Origin: Phlebiopsis flavidoalba
Taxonomy: Eukaryota > Basidiomycota > Agaricomycetes > Polyporales > Phanerochaetaceae
Reading direction: 5' to 3'
NCBI GenBank assembly: GCA_035772785.1
Contig: JAOCPU010000038.1
Coordinates: 248,001-312,000, forward strand
Length of the DNA stretch: 64,000 nucleotides
Shown here: positions 54,344 through 64,000 of the stretch, in pieces
Position numbering within the stretch: position 1 is the stretch's first letter
Layout of the letters: every line of letters starts with the position of its first letter
Position numbers and translations under genes: made by a program
The notes under the pieces: generated by a model
What the model was told of the DNA's origin: nothing
Seen by the model: the letters and a program-made list of their open reading frames with translations, nothing else
The model's database searches: none

Positions 54344-55212
54344 GAGTCAGCTGCAGTCTACATTGCACACGAAAAAGCGCAATCAAATGATGCGCCGTGC
54401 ATCAACTCTCCGATAGCCAACGAGGAATAAGCGCGCGAACAGAGCTTCCCTTCTCATAGGTCACGATGAGCTCAAGCGTGTTTCGGTAACGAGAAGTATC
54501 TCTATGCGAGCCATGTGTGCGCAGTATGCATGCTTTCTGCGAGAAAGCTGAAGAGGCTGCATGGTTGAACATTTGTAAGCGTTCTATGTGACAGAGCGAG
54601 TCGGGCGACTACTTACTTACCAATTTTGCCAGTGAGATCGTCAAGACTCAGGACCTTCGAAGCTTCCGATTTATTCTCACAGCTCTCAAGAAAAGGGACT
54701 GTCATCACTAGAAATCAGCCTCATACGCAAACACTTTGCCTGATCAGCTGACAACACATTTTCCTTGGTAGAGCAACCTCCGCAACACCTAAAAGGGCCA
54801 CGGGCATGGATCACTGCGCTCATTCTTGAGGACTCCCAGCAGGGCGTATTCATTTGACGAATGGTGCGACGATACTTACCATTCTCTAACGTCAAGACAA
54901 GCTGATATTCGACCGCAAGCTCTAGCTAAACCCCCCCTACGTTCTCGGGAAGAACGATTTTGTACTTCGTCTTTGAGATAACGGCAACTTGTCAGTGTTA
55001 ATTCCCTAGGGCAAGCCTCCTATTGATTGGTGCGTCCAGTGCAATGTAGCCGCATGGATCCGTCTGTTTCTTTTTCCAACTACACCGGAAGATGTTTTGC
55101 GAAAGTTGCGTGGTTCAGTAAGCTCGTCAGCTGGTTTCTTCAGGAATGGAAGTATCTCAATTGGTCTAACCAGCAGTGTGTGGCGACGATGCTTACACAA
55201 CCTACGGATGCC
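54344..55212. other. Intergenic upstream of LAAO copy 3
   Basis: Short frames only. Unlike the other two LAAO copies, no AKR gene is found on its left; the divergent neighbour is kinase-like copy 2. Confidence 0.45.
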
Positions 55213-55220
55213 TATATAAC
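55213..55220 (+). promoter_or_regulatory. TATA box of LAAO copy 3
   Basis: TATATAAC about 85-92 bases before the ATG at 55305. Confidence 0.55.
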
Positions 55221-55304
55221 ATCTCGTGGGGACTATACCAAACCCCATCGACAACCATCGACGAGTCCCATTCTCCATCTGATAACTCCTCTCACTCCCC
55301 AGCT

Positions 55305-57475
55305 ATGAATGCTTCGCAAGTCCCGCAAACTGAAGATCCACTCAGCCTCTATGCATGGAGCATTATTTGACGAATATCATCGCAGTGTGATAACGCGGTC
55401 CCAGACAACGTCACCGGTCAGTATCCCTAAAGATGCCCCGAAGGTCGGCATTGTGGGTGGCGGCATTGGCGGTCTCTATGCCGCCAAGCTTCTCCAAGAA
55501 CTCCAGATTCCTTACGAGATTTTGGAGGCGTATCCGAGCGCCTTGGAGGACGACTCTACAACCCAAAGAATGGGGGACAGATTCCCAACGACTATTACGT
55601 ATAGTTTTCAGAATTTGTACGCATGCAGCTTGGCTGACGATTCTTTGCTTGTAGGATGTCGGGGCGCGATGCGGTTCCCCGATACGCCTATCATGAAGCG
55701 AGTGTTCGACCTGTTCCACGATGTCGGTCTGGAGCTTGGTGACTATCTCTTCGAGGACAAACATGGCACGTCTGTGTTGCTCTACAACGACGTCAATAGG
55801 AAGCGCAGCGATAAACCACGTCACCGCCCCCAAGACTTTTAACATAACTGACATACCCGACGACCCATGGGAATACTAGGATGGGAAGAAAACGTGAAGA
55901 ATGTTGTCGAAACCTTTTGCGACTAAGTTGATTCCGACTTCGAGAAAAGCAAAAGCCGGTAAGAAGGAGAAGGAGGGTTGGAAGCTTATGATGGACTACG
56001 ACCGGTATTCCATGAAGGGGTACATGAGACTGGGAGACGGAGCGATGCTGAACCCGCTGCTTGACGTCAAGCGTTTAATGCCATACCCACTTGACGTGGT
56101 CAATTGGTGCGAAACCTTTGACACATCCAGCGGCTCGTACGATAGGGCACTGACGGAAAACGTGCTGGAGAGCTTGGCATTCTCATGGGACGGGAGTGAT
56201 TTCAAGTGGAAGTATATTGTGTGCGTTTTCTGTCGTCCACCGAAGAGCTTATTTACTAAGGCCATTTCCGCCAGAAATGGGGCCTCCGAGCTCCCCCGGG
56301 CCTTGGATGATTTTATGCGCCCATTGCAAAACTAACACCCCACCCCCTCTCTCAACACTCGCGTGACAGGTATCAGCTGCGTATACGAGGAAGATGTTTC
56401 CACAGCCTTCCCCCCGGATCCGTCTCTCTAGCCGTCCAGGCCGCCAAGGCCTTCACTCTCCTCGACCAAGTCCCCAACCGAATGAGCCCCCCAAGACACA
56501 CTGCGTCGCCGTCCATCCTCGCAGATGGAAGCACCAGGAAGTACTCCCATGTTATCGCCACAACGACGCTGCCGTGCCTGCGCACCATGGACTGACACGC
56601 GCCCAGCTCAACTGGCGGCAAAAGCAGGCTATCCGCTCGCTACAGTATGGCCCGTCGACCAAAATCGGCGTACGCTTCCGCAAACGCTGGGTGGGAGGAC
56701 GACAAGTGGATGAAAGACGCGGGTGCGTATGGTGCGATCATTGGCGGTCAGTCGCACACGGATAACATGTCGCGCACGGTGTGTGTACCCGTCGCACGGC
56801 CGTCGGCGAGCCCGAAAGCGGCGCCACAATCATTGTCAGCTACGCATGGACAACGACGCACTCGCGTTGACTGGAATTTATGGGTGTGGAAGCGCGTAAT
56901 GTGCTCAAGCAGAGGATCATGGAGGACCTCATTCAGATCCACCGCTTCCATGCCACTGCTGCGGCTGAGTTGGAGAATCTCTGGGAGGATATCACGCTTG
57001 GAGCTGGGACCACCGATCCGTAACAATATGGGTAAGTTGCCTGCCAAATTTGCATCGACGTTCCAGTGCTAAACTGTTTGAACAACTACTATCAGGGGCA
57101 CTTCGCGCACTATGGCCCTGGCGAGTTCAAGGCAAAATGTATCCCGTGATGGAACTATACCGCAGCGGGTGGCAGGCTTCACTTTGCCGGCGAAGCCTGT
57201 AGCGTGCGGCATGCGTGAGTCATTCCTCGAATGGCAACCTATGTTCTGTAGGATTGAGTCATAGAGACGCAGCTGGGTACTTGGCGCCCTGGAAGCCTCC
57301 GAACGTGCCGTGAACGCTAAGCATCACGCTGTCCAGCTATCCTGATTTGGCCTCAGCAGGTGGCGACCGTGGCCTTCCCGAAGGGTGGACGGTGGACCAG
57401 CTGAAGATGCAATGTACGATTGGCATTAGCGGTTACATCCCGGAATTCTCGCCGGGCTTGAGTCTTGAGTCCTGA
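55305..57475 (+). CDS. FAD-dependent L-amino-acid oxidase / flavin amine oxidase (copy 3)
   Basis: After MNASQVPQTEDPLSLYAWSI and a frame change come VGIVGGGIGGLYAAKLLQEL (55444-55503), an intact GxGxxG motif, and IPYEILEAYPS. The next exon has MRFPDTPIMKRVFDLFHDVG (55670-55729), then LLYNDVNRKRSD and DYDRYSMKGYM. NWCETFDTSSGSYDRALTEN (56104-56160), SLQYGPSTKIGVRF and AGAYGAIIGGQSHTDNMSRT follow. The end reads GGRLHFAGEACSVRHA (about 57167-57215), and EFSPGLSLES stops at 57475. The reaction is as for the other two copies. The middle part (56340-57130) has more frame breaks than copy 2, and the stretch matching the NPYTMG end is damaged near 57000-57100. It may be losing function. Confidence 0.75.
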
Positions 57476-57881
57476 ACTCCCCCCGTGTCTAAGAGCAGCA
57501 AATATCAAACCAACGATTGTCACAAATGCTGGACTTGTCAATGCGACTACTTATGTTGTTATGATGTGTGGCATCAGGATATAGTATTGATATTCGTCTC
57601 GTGTAAGCATCCTGAATCATGAATGACATTGAGATTTTTTGGGGGGGGGAGATAAATTTGTTAATTTTCGTAATTGTATGTACACGACGGGAGCTTCGGT
57701 CTAATGAGAGGTCATATTCTTATGCGCGCGCTCCAATGTATTCATATCGATTGGGAAGCTACATGACATGCATTTCTTGAAGCTTCGATGTCTAAACTAA
57801 CAGTCCACGTTGAAAGAATATACCTGAAGTGTCCTAGAGAGTGCGACCTGTGTCATCTTTGATTGTATATGCTCTCTATAC

Positions 57882-59200
57882 TCATTCCCTTTTTGGTGGT
57901 CTTGGGGGCTGCAGATGTACGCGTACGGTAAGAGCTCGCATATGCGGCCCAAACGCGGTAACAACCTCATCTAGAGCGCCCCACAAGCGAATGTCTTTGG
58001 CTTCCGACTTTGGCGAGAGTTTCTTCGGCCACCAATCGAACGTAGTTCCAATAATGAGACCCGTTTTCATGCTCGAGGGTAAGTTGAAGGATGTGCACTG
58101 TGTCTGATTGTGCTAGACACCTTCTAGGGTAGCCAATTTGCTCTCTCCAGTCAAGATAGACAAGGTACCGACAACGGAGACTCGGCTACAAGACGGAGCG
58201 TAGATGTTTAGATGAGTATTTTAGTCGTTCTGTGAGGATGCCCACTAGCCGCATACCTTTGCCTACTGCAATCTCATGTTTCACATTATTGCGGGAGTTC
58301 CTACAAAATATGCATCGACATAGTTCACTCACGCATCGCGGACAACGTTTAGCATTGACGGAAAGCTCCGACGAGTCAACGAACAGCCTGCGCTCCCCAA
58401 CTCTGAGAAACGACAGATGGTCGTCGCGTGGTTATCAGAGGCAAAACAAATGGCCAGGTTTCTTGGCACTTGTATACCGTGACGCGGGTTGGGGCTCGAC
58501 GGGCCGGACGCAAAAAACACAGGTGTGTTAGTAGGTGTGATGATTGATGAATCTGTTTGATGCCATTGGACGTATTCAATGTTCATGGTGAGACTGTCAA
58601 ACGTGTGGAGAATAGAGAGTAGTGATTGGAGCGTGGTGAACGTGGCGCGGTAGAGAGAGAACAGTGTGGTTGGCATCGCTCGGGCAAGGCTGGAAAACGG
58701 TAGCGTTTTCGGTAGGCCCTGATAAACGCTTTGAACCTCGAATAGTTGGGTCATTTGCCGTTTTTGCATGACAATGTGCTTTAGATGCGGTAATTGGAGT
58801 TTTGGGATGAAGTGGAGAATCCAGTGCATCCAAGGCGCCAGCTGAGCTGAGCCGTTGAATGAAAGAGACATAGAGACGATATACTCTCCAATATTGGGGG
58901 TAACGACAGTCGAGTTGGTCACGGGGAGAGAAAATCGAGAGCACTTTGACGAGAGAGCGAATGGGGACGTGCTTGAATTGGATGGGCCGAACTTTTAGAG
59001 CCCAGTGCCGGCAGACCAGAGAGCAAGACGACAACCGGGAAAGATCTTCGTATCTGTAATACCAGTTTTTCCTCGACTAGGGTGGAGAAGATTGAGAACG
59101 TGCTCAAGAATCTCGGGGTGGGTATGTGATGGCCGGTACTGGGCATTTGTGGACGGGGGGCATTTCTATGGCAAACGGGATTATCACGCGAAGTTTGCTC
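57882..59200 (-). CDS. F-box-like protein (copy 3)
   Basis: The N-terminal F-box-like piece reads EILEHVLNLLHPSRGK (about 59080-59130), then YEDLSRLSSCSLVCRHWALK in a shifted frame (about 58985-59050). NIGEYIVSMSLSFNGSAQLA (58840-58900) and WMHWILHFIPKLQLPHLKHI (58780-58840) follow. The C-terminal block is IIGTTFDWWPKKLSPKSEAK and LDEVVTAFGPHMRALTVRVH (57905-58060). The order equals that of copies 1 and 2. It is convergent with LAAO copy 3, as copy 2 is with LAAO copy 1. It is a presumed SCF adaptor; target unknown. The frame is broken by indels and introns. Confidence 0.62.
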
Positions 59201-62200
59201 AAGAGTGAGCGTCAGGCTGAGGGCAATGAACTATTTTTTTTTTTTTTTATCTTTCAGGTGGCATTTTCTCTTGTTTTGCTTGGCGACAGCAAGATTGTAT
59301 ACTAGCGACATGCTGTTTGACAAGGATGGTGTGGGTGGGGGTGCCATTTTTACAGCCGCAAGGGCCTCGTGGACTCAGGCTCTGCCGAGGTGGGTGTTTG
59401 ACAAGGGGTGTGGGTGTGTCAGCGGCTCCTCCGCATTGTGGGTTCAGCAGTTTGCCTCGACTAAGGCGTCGGGAGCTGCTGCATGGTCGTGGATCCCCAT
59501 CAACTGATGAGCGGAAAGCTTGAGGTGCTAGTAGCAAGATAAGCACCTCATGAGGTTGACACGCCGTGGGAACAAGACCTGGACGTACCACACTGTCGCG
59601 GGGGGGGAAAACTGACTCAAGATCAAGGAGCTCGCGCGCAACCTCTCGAGGGGGTGCCGGAATATATGTCAGGCTCCCCTAGTCCTTGATAGGGCTAACG
59701 GGTATTATAATCGCTTTCAACAACTCTGCCAGGCGGTTCCAATCCGATGCCAAATGACAGGAGTGAGGTAGCCTACGCGGAGTGTCCAGCGAATCAATGT
59801 TGCTTATGCTATATCCAAACATATACTTATATCTGACAAAGGCTATATGGTCCTTGCATTGAAATGACTGGGACCGGAAGACTTCGCATCGCTTCGAGTG
59901 GTACATCCGCTTGAGCATCGCCCTGAACAGATGCATGGAAAAGTGCCAATACGGCTGCTAATCTGCCGGTCTGGACACAAACATCACCGGGTCATCAAAA
60001 CGAATGTCACGGGAAAGGCGATGCCATTTACCAGGATGTATGTTGTTCTTGCGACATAGCGAGTGGGTTTTTGACGAGGATTTGGGGCGCAGCTTCAACG
60101 GAAAGTCACGGACTCGGCATTTGATGATAACCGATCCCGACTAGTACTCGATGTGGAATATCGAAAATTTGAATGACGGCGCATCAATGCATCAATGCCT
60201 GGAAGACTTGACACTAACATCAGAAAAAAAAAAACAGAAAGTAGAACCTCGCCAGATCTAGCAAGATCAAAGACTTACCTGCGAGGTCAACTAAGTCGTA
60301 GCAAGGCGAGACTAGAGTTAATCTTAGGAATGGTAATCTAGAACAGCCGTGCAAGATCAACTCCATCGTGCGTGGTAATGTAGAACAACTGTTAGCGTGC
60401 GCGGCAAGCAAGGGATCGCGAGACTTTGATTAGATATACTCTGCCTCCGACCACGATAATAATATTTATTTCGTTCTCGGGCGCCAATGCATCACACTGG
60501 GTCAATGGTTGGAAAATAAAATATATTAATGATCAATTAAATATAAATACTGCTGCTAAATACAAGAAATAAATACACAGGCCCCCGATGTGTGGCGGAC
60601 CAGCCGGCAAGCCTTGGAAAAGCGTTCATGAGGACGATCCGGTGGTGTAATAGAATACAAACTTACGCGATAGTGTATGCAATGTTGTGCATGTATCAAT
60701 CATGCAGTCCGACCACTGTCCCCCCAGCATGACTCCACGCGCGTGTCATGCATGTTGCGGGCTCGAAGGAGTCAGGGCTCACATTTCGCGTGACCTAGAC
60801 GTGCTGTTGCCACGCACTGAATGTATACGTTCTCCAGCCTGGACTGCAAGTGCAATAGGTCGGAAACCTTTAGTTTGTAATAATGAGCTGCATATATGCG
60901 CATAAAATGGAGCGGAAAAGACTCACTAAAGGTGAACACAGGCTAATTTCTCGGTACGTGGCGCATATAGCTACCATGGAATCACATACCCCCACTGATC
61001 AATATTCTGATGAGGGATTCGTGCTGGGAAACGGCACACACCTGAGCACGCTGCACTACTGGGATAATCCTATGGGACGTCTTGACATTAAGTCTACTCT
61101 GTGGGATGCATTTGAGTCACGGAGCTCCTAGAAAGCGAGAGATTATGGCACTGCACGCTTTGCTCAAGGCGGGTTCAAGGGCAGCGATGATTTGACGATG
61201 ACAGCCGGCAGACCATGGGTCGGATAGGGAGTAGAGTCGAGGACAACAAAGGGTCGAGGAGGTATTACTCGTGTAGAAGGAGCCTGAAGGCAAGATGGGA
61301 TGGTGGTTGTGGTGGTGGTCGGGGGAGGGAATCCTCGAGCGCGACTGCGTCGATGGCCTCCATACTTATACAAGCCCCGTCGGGAGGCTTCCCACGGCTA
61401 CGTTCCAGGAGAGTAGCGGCGTGGCCGTAGCCAATAGCGTCGCTCGGATAACAGCCTTGGGTAAAGGGCATGAAATGGAGGTGGTCGACAGAGTCTGCAG
61501 TCTGCTCAGTGCACAAGTGCTCTGCGCGGATCAGCCGCCCGGGAGCGCTCATGGTACGGGCCGCGGGGTCTTCACCCGCGTCGCGGGTTGGGTTTTTCTC
61601 ACAATACCTTGGCTTATCGTGCAAGAGGCGTGATGTTCTAGCGATACCATATCTCTCCCGCACGACGAGCCATTCCCTTTTTCTGTCGCATACGCAATGC
61701 ACACGACTTTACTAGGTATATCATGACCAACCCCCCTACCCTGCACGACGACGTTGATTCGCCCAATCTTGCATGACCTTGGTAGGTCTTCATTTGTTTT
61801 TTTTTCTGATGACAAGCAACCTAGCACATCTTGATTTTGAAGCGGGGTCCCTGCTTGTCCAGCGACCCTACGGCATCCCGAGGACCACAACACAGCGCCA
61901 ACAATCTGATTCATTTTTGACAAATCCCAGGCTGTACAGCTACCGGCCTCGATGGATTTGACCGTGACAGTTTTCCTCTGAACGACTCCGATAAGCACTT
62001 CCATTTTGAAGTCAACTTGTCGCTTCCTTGGAGCTTGTCCATCTCTTCGAACACTTTTTTTTTGCTGGAATTCGGAGGGAAAAGCGGCAGATATACAGCA
62101 TGTATCAGTTCACTCAAGAAAACGGCAAAAAGGACATGGTCGCAATTCGTGAGTCAACAAGCTCTAGACTAAACACATCTCCCTAAGCCGGAGCCCTGGG

Positions 62201-62299
62201 AATTTGCTGGGAATTTGAGCGTCGTTTCAAAAGGTCGGTTGGACTTGCCAAGGTTTTGGGGCTTTACCCATTCTGCACAACTCCAGCCTGAAGTCAAAA
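59201..62299. other. Long region without a recognised gene
   Basis: 59231-59247 is a T-run of 17. Two related stretches beginning GTTTGACAAGG lie at 59307 and 59396. 59700-60680 is AT-rich with short frames only. On the minus strand 61265-62120 there are overlapping frames of 145 and 151 residues, plus a 68-residue frame starting near 62117 (MSELIHAVYLPLFPPNS), which might be exons of an unknown gene. No known motif was found. Confidence 0.35.
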
Positions 62300-63296
62300 G
62301 ACCACGCGTGCGATGCGCCGGTTTACCACCTTTGGGAGCAATGCGTGGAAAATACCCCGGAAGAGAACCCCTTCGACTCCGCCGCCTCTTTGGAAATCTC
62401 ACTCCCAAACCCCTCTCCTCGCAGCAGTATGACACTCAAGCCGTCCGTGACGCTGCGCGCGAGGGCGCGGCGAACTTCTTCCGGAGTTAATCCAATCTTT
62501 GGCTCCTACGGCCTCTGCCCGGTGTGCCCTCTGCGACACCGATCTGAATGGTATTGAGCTCTCTCCCTTCAAGACTACACAACGCCTCCTTCTCTCCCTC
62601 GTGCGTGACCGTCAGTGCGTTCCGCTAAAGTTTTTCTTCGGGGGTGCTGTAAATCCTAACGGGAATACGGTATCATTCAAGTTCGCCTCGGGGAAGATAT
62701 TCGCTTTCTGAAGTGGTACGCCACACCTCTTCCCCATGTTTGCCGATGTCGGTTTGGCTATACTAATGGCACATTCCAACACAAGTTCCGCGACAGAGAG
62801 GTATCCATGTATGGATTAACACCGCAAGCCGGAAGAGTCGCCCGCCCGCACCCACTCAAGCGGTTTGCACAGGAGAAAAGAGGGCGTACGGAAGCACCTC
62901 CTACACTTATGGCGCTTATGTCGCTAAGTGCGCGTGCGCAGTGTTTTGGCTGGCTCGAGCTAAACGGCCGCAGGATAACAGCGGCATCGCTGCCACTTCC
63001 CGATGCCCCAGATTATGGCGTTTCCTCCCAGGATGATGGGTAACCCGCGAAGTGCTTGGGTCCCTCGAATGTTTATTTGACGACGCGCAAAATGCGTCCA
63101 CGTTCGTACAACATCACTCTGAAGGTCGCAAGACGAACGCAGTTGGCGCCGAGAATAAAACCCACAACGGTCCACCGCGCCTCGTGATGTTCTATGCGAC
63201 AATGACCATTCCGGAACTTAACCAGTTCGTGGGTTGCTGCTCCCCGATTGCCGCGTCGTATGCGTCGGACTGGGTCGTCGGCTGCATCGTGTGACG
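62300..63296 (+). CDS. Protein-kinase-like protein (agaricomycete family), copy 3
   Basis: EENPFDSAASLEI (about 62354) and YDTQAVRDAAREGAANFF (62432-62486) parallel the ENPFTA and TPELRDAAWAVAD blocks of copy 2. GIIQVRLGEDIRFLKWYATP (about 62665-62725) lies where the ATP-pocket strand is expected. FAQEKRAYG (about 62865) and CFGWLELNGR (about 62943-62973) match the AYAHLHHYGAC and CFGW blocks of copy 1. LECLFDDAQNAS (63067-63105) matches the LEHVPHAKK position. Later motifs are not clear. Several indels are present. The start is uncertain; an ATG at 62341 or upstream exons are possible. Confidence 0.5.
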
Positions 63297-63884
63297 GTCA
63301 GTGGTCTCCACCATATGTCCAGGGTACCGTTGACGCGCGACAAGAGCTTTTGTGTGAAGGAAGTTAGTGGGGGTGGCGCTACGAGAGGCGACATTGTGAG
63401 GCCATTTGTACCGTATCGCTCGTTCGTGAATTCCGACTATGGTTGCGGCTTTTACTTCAGCTTCGGCTGTCTTCGCCAGCTTATAGACCAGACGAATTGG
63501 ATTCAGAAGCTGGCTGTTACTAGCTACTGGCACCTCGGTTGATTGTGCATTCTCTTCTCAGCATCCCCCGTAATCGATTTTATTGTGCTGCGCGCATGGG
63601 GCCCCGTGACTACAGGCCGTGGTGTGACTAATTGCGCACGGACGGTCTCTTGGCGTCTTTATATGGCAAACGGTGGGCGTTCCATCTGCGAACTCTGGAT
63701 CAGGGTAACCTTCCTATATACACGCTGACTATACCAGCCAACAATGAACATTTTATGCTTCTAGATGGGAAAACCGACGACCGATTGAGCGATACACCCG
63801 TCCAAACAGCTTGTATTCGGTCGTACTATGCTACCCCTACTCAAACTACGGCCCACTATATACAGAAGTCACCCCCGTCCCACT
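63297..63884. other. No gene recognised
   Basis: A 113-residue minus frame (63192-63533) and a 102-residue plus frame (63234-63542) overlap on opposite strands, neither with a known motif. The right end is the 3' flank of AKR copy 3. Confidence 0.35.
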
Positions 63885-64000
63885 CCACCAACCCCCAACG
63901 GCCCAATCAAGCTCCTCATACGTCCACCCCAAGCGTCTTGCCCTCGGGGTCATGATACCCAATCAATGACCGATACATCCCGGGCCTTCCTCCACTAACC
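63885..64000 (-). CDS. Aldo-keto reductase (copy 3), C-terminus only, cut by window edge
   Basis: The minus strand reads RPGMYRSLIGYHDPEGKTLG and then, after one extra G in a GGGG run, WTYEELDWAVG. This matches HKKPGMHRSLL and FGW-YEQLG of the other two AKR copies at the same place. Intron sequence appears to precede it at 63990-64000. The catalytic part lies right of the window. Confidence 0.72.

Overview
The window looks like nuclear DNA of a mushroom-forming basidiomycete (Agaricomycetes). Coding pieces are split by short GT-AG introns of about 50-80 bases (for example 2691-2745 and 32418-32473). Genes lie on both strands without operons. The families are typical of agaric genomes: F-box proteins, BTB/POZ proteins, protein-kinase-like proteins, a multi-pass membrane protein of an agaricomycete family, L-amino-acid oxidases, and a GtaA-type glutaminase with a C-terminal membrane anchor. 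Almost no gene reads as one open frame. Besides introns there are many one- or two-base insertions and deletions, even inside highly conserved motifs of a housekeeping P4-ATPase. Part of this is probably uncorrected sequencing error and part is real decay of duplicated copies, so gene ends are approximate.

Left part (1-20 kb): a decayed GH13 alpha-glucosidase running off the left edge (-); a glutaminase-A-like secreted or membrane-anchored gene (+, 2.4-6.2 kb); a BTB gene (+, 6.7-8.0 kb) facing a GH13 alpha-glucosidase (-, 10.0-12.1 kb); a multi-pass membrane protein (-, 13.1-14.7 kb); an arginine/serine-rich candidate (-, 15.8-16.7 kb); and an F-box gene (+, 18.6-20.1 kb).

Middle (20-38 kb): a Dnf1/2-type phospholipid flippase (-, 20.7-26.1 kb), a small protein tyrosine phosphatase (-, 28.3-29.2 kb), then a GH13 gene (+, 30.6-32.7 kb) facing a BTB gene (-, 33.1-33.9 kb). 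The 3' part of this GH13/BTB pair is repeated directly downstream (34.3-38.3 kb). In the second copy the last GH13 intron has grown from 56 to about 2,281 bases.

Right part (38-64 kb): a tandemly expanded region of aldo-keto reductases (AKR, -), L-amino-acid oxidases (LAAO, +), F-box genes (-) and kinase-like genes. AKR and LAAO occur twice as a head-to-head pair over 1.2-1.4 kb of shared upstream DNA. A third LAAO follows without an AKR. A third AKR is cut by the right edge, which predicts another LAAO just outside the window. All three LAAO genes have a TATA box 52-92 bases before the ATG.

Functionally, the glutaminase-like gene, the LAAOs (deamination of L-amino acids to keto acids, ammonia and hydrogen peroxide) and the AKRs (carbonyl reduction) could form a nitrogen-scavenging and amino-acid-catabolic neighbourhood. 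That link is inference from neighbourhood only. No CRISPR, rRNA, convincing tRNA or complete transposon was found.
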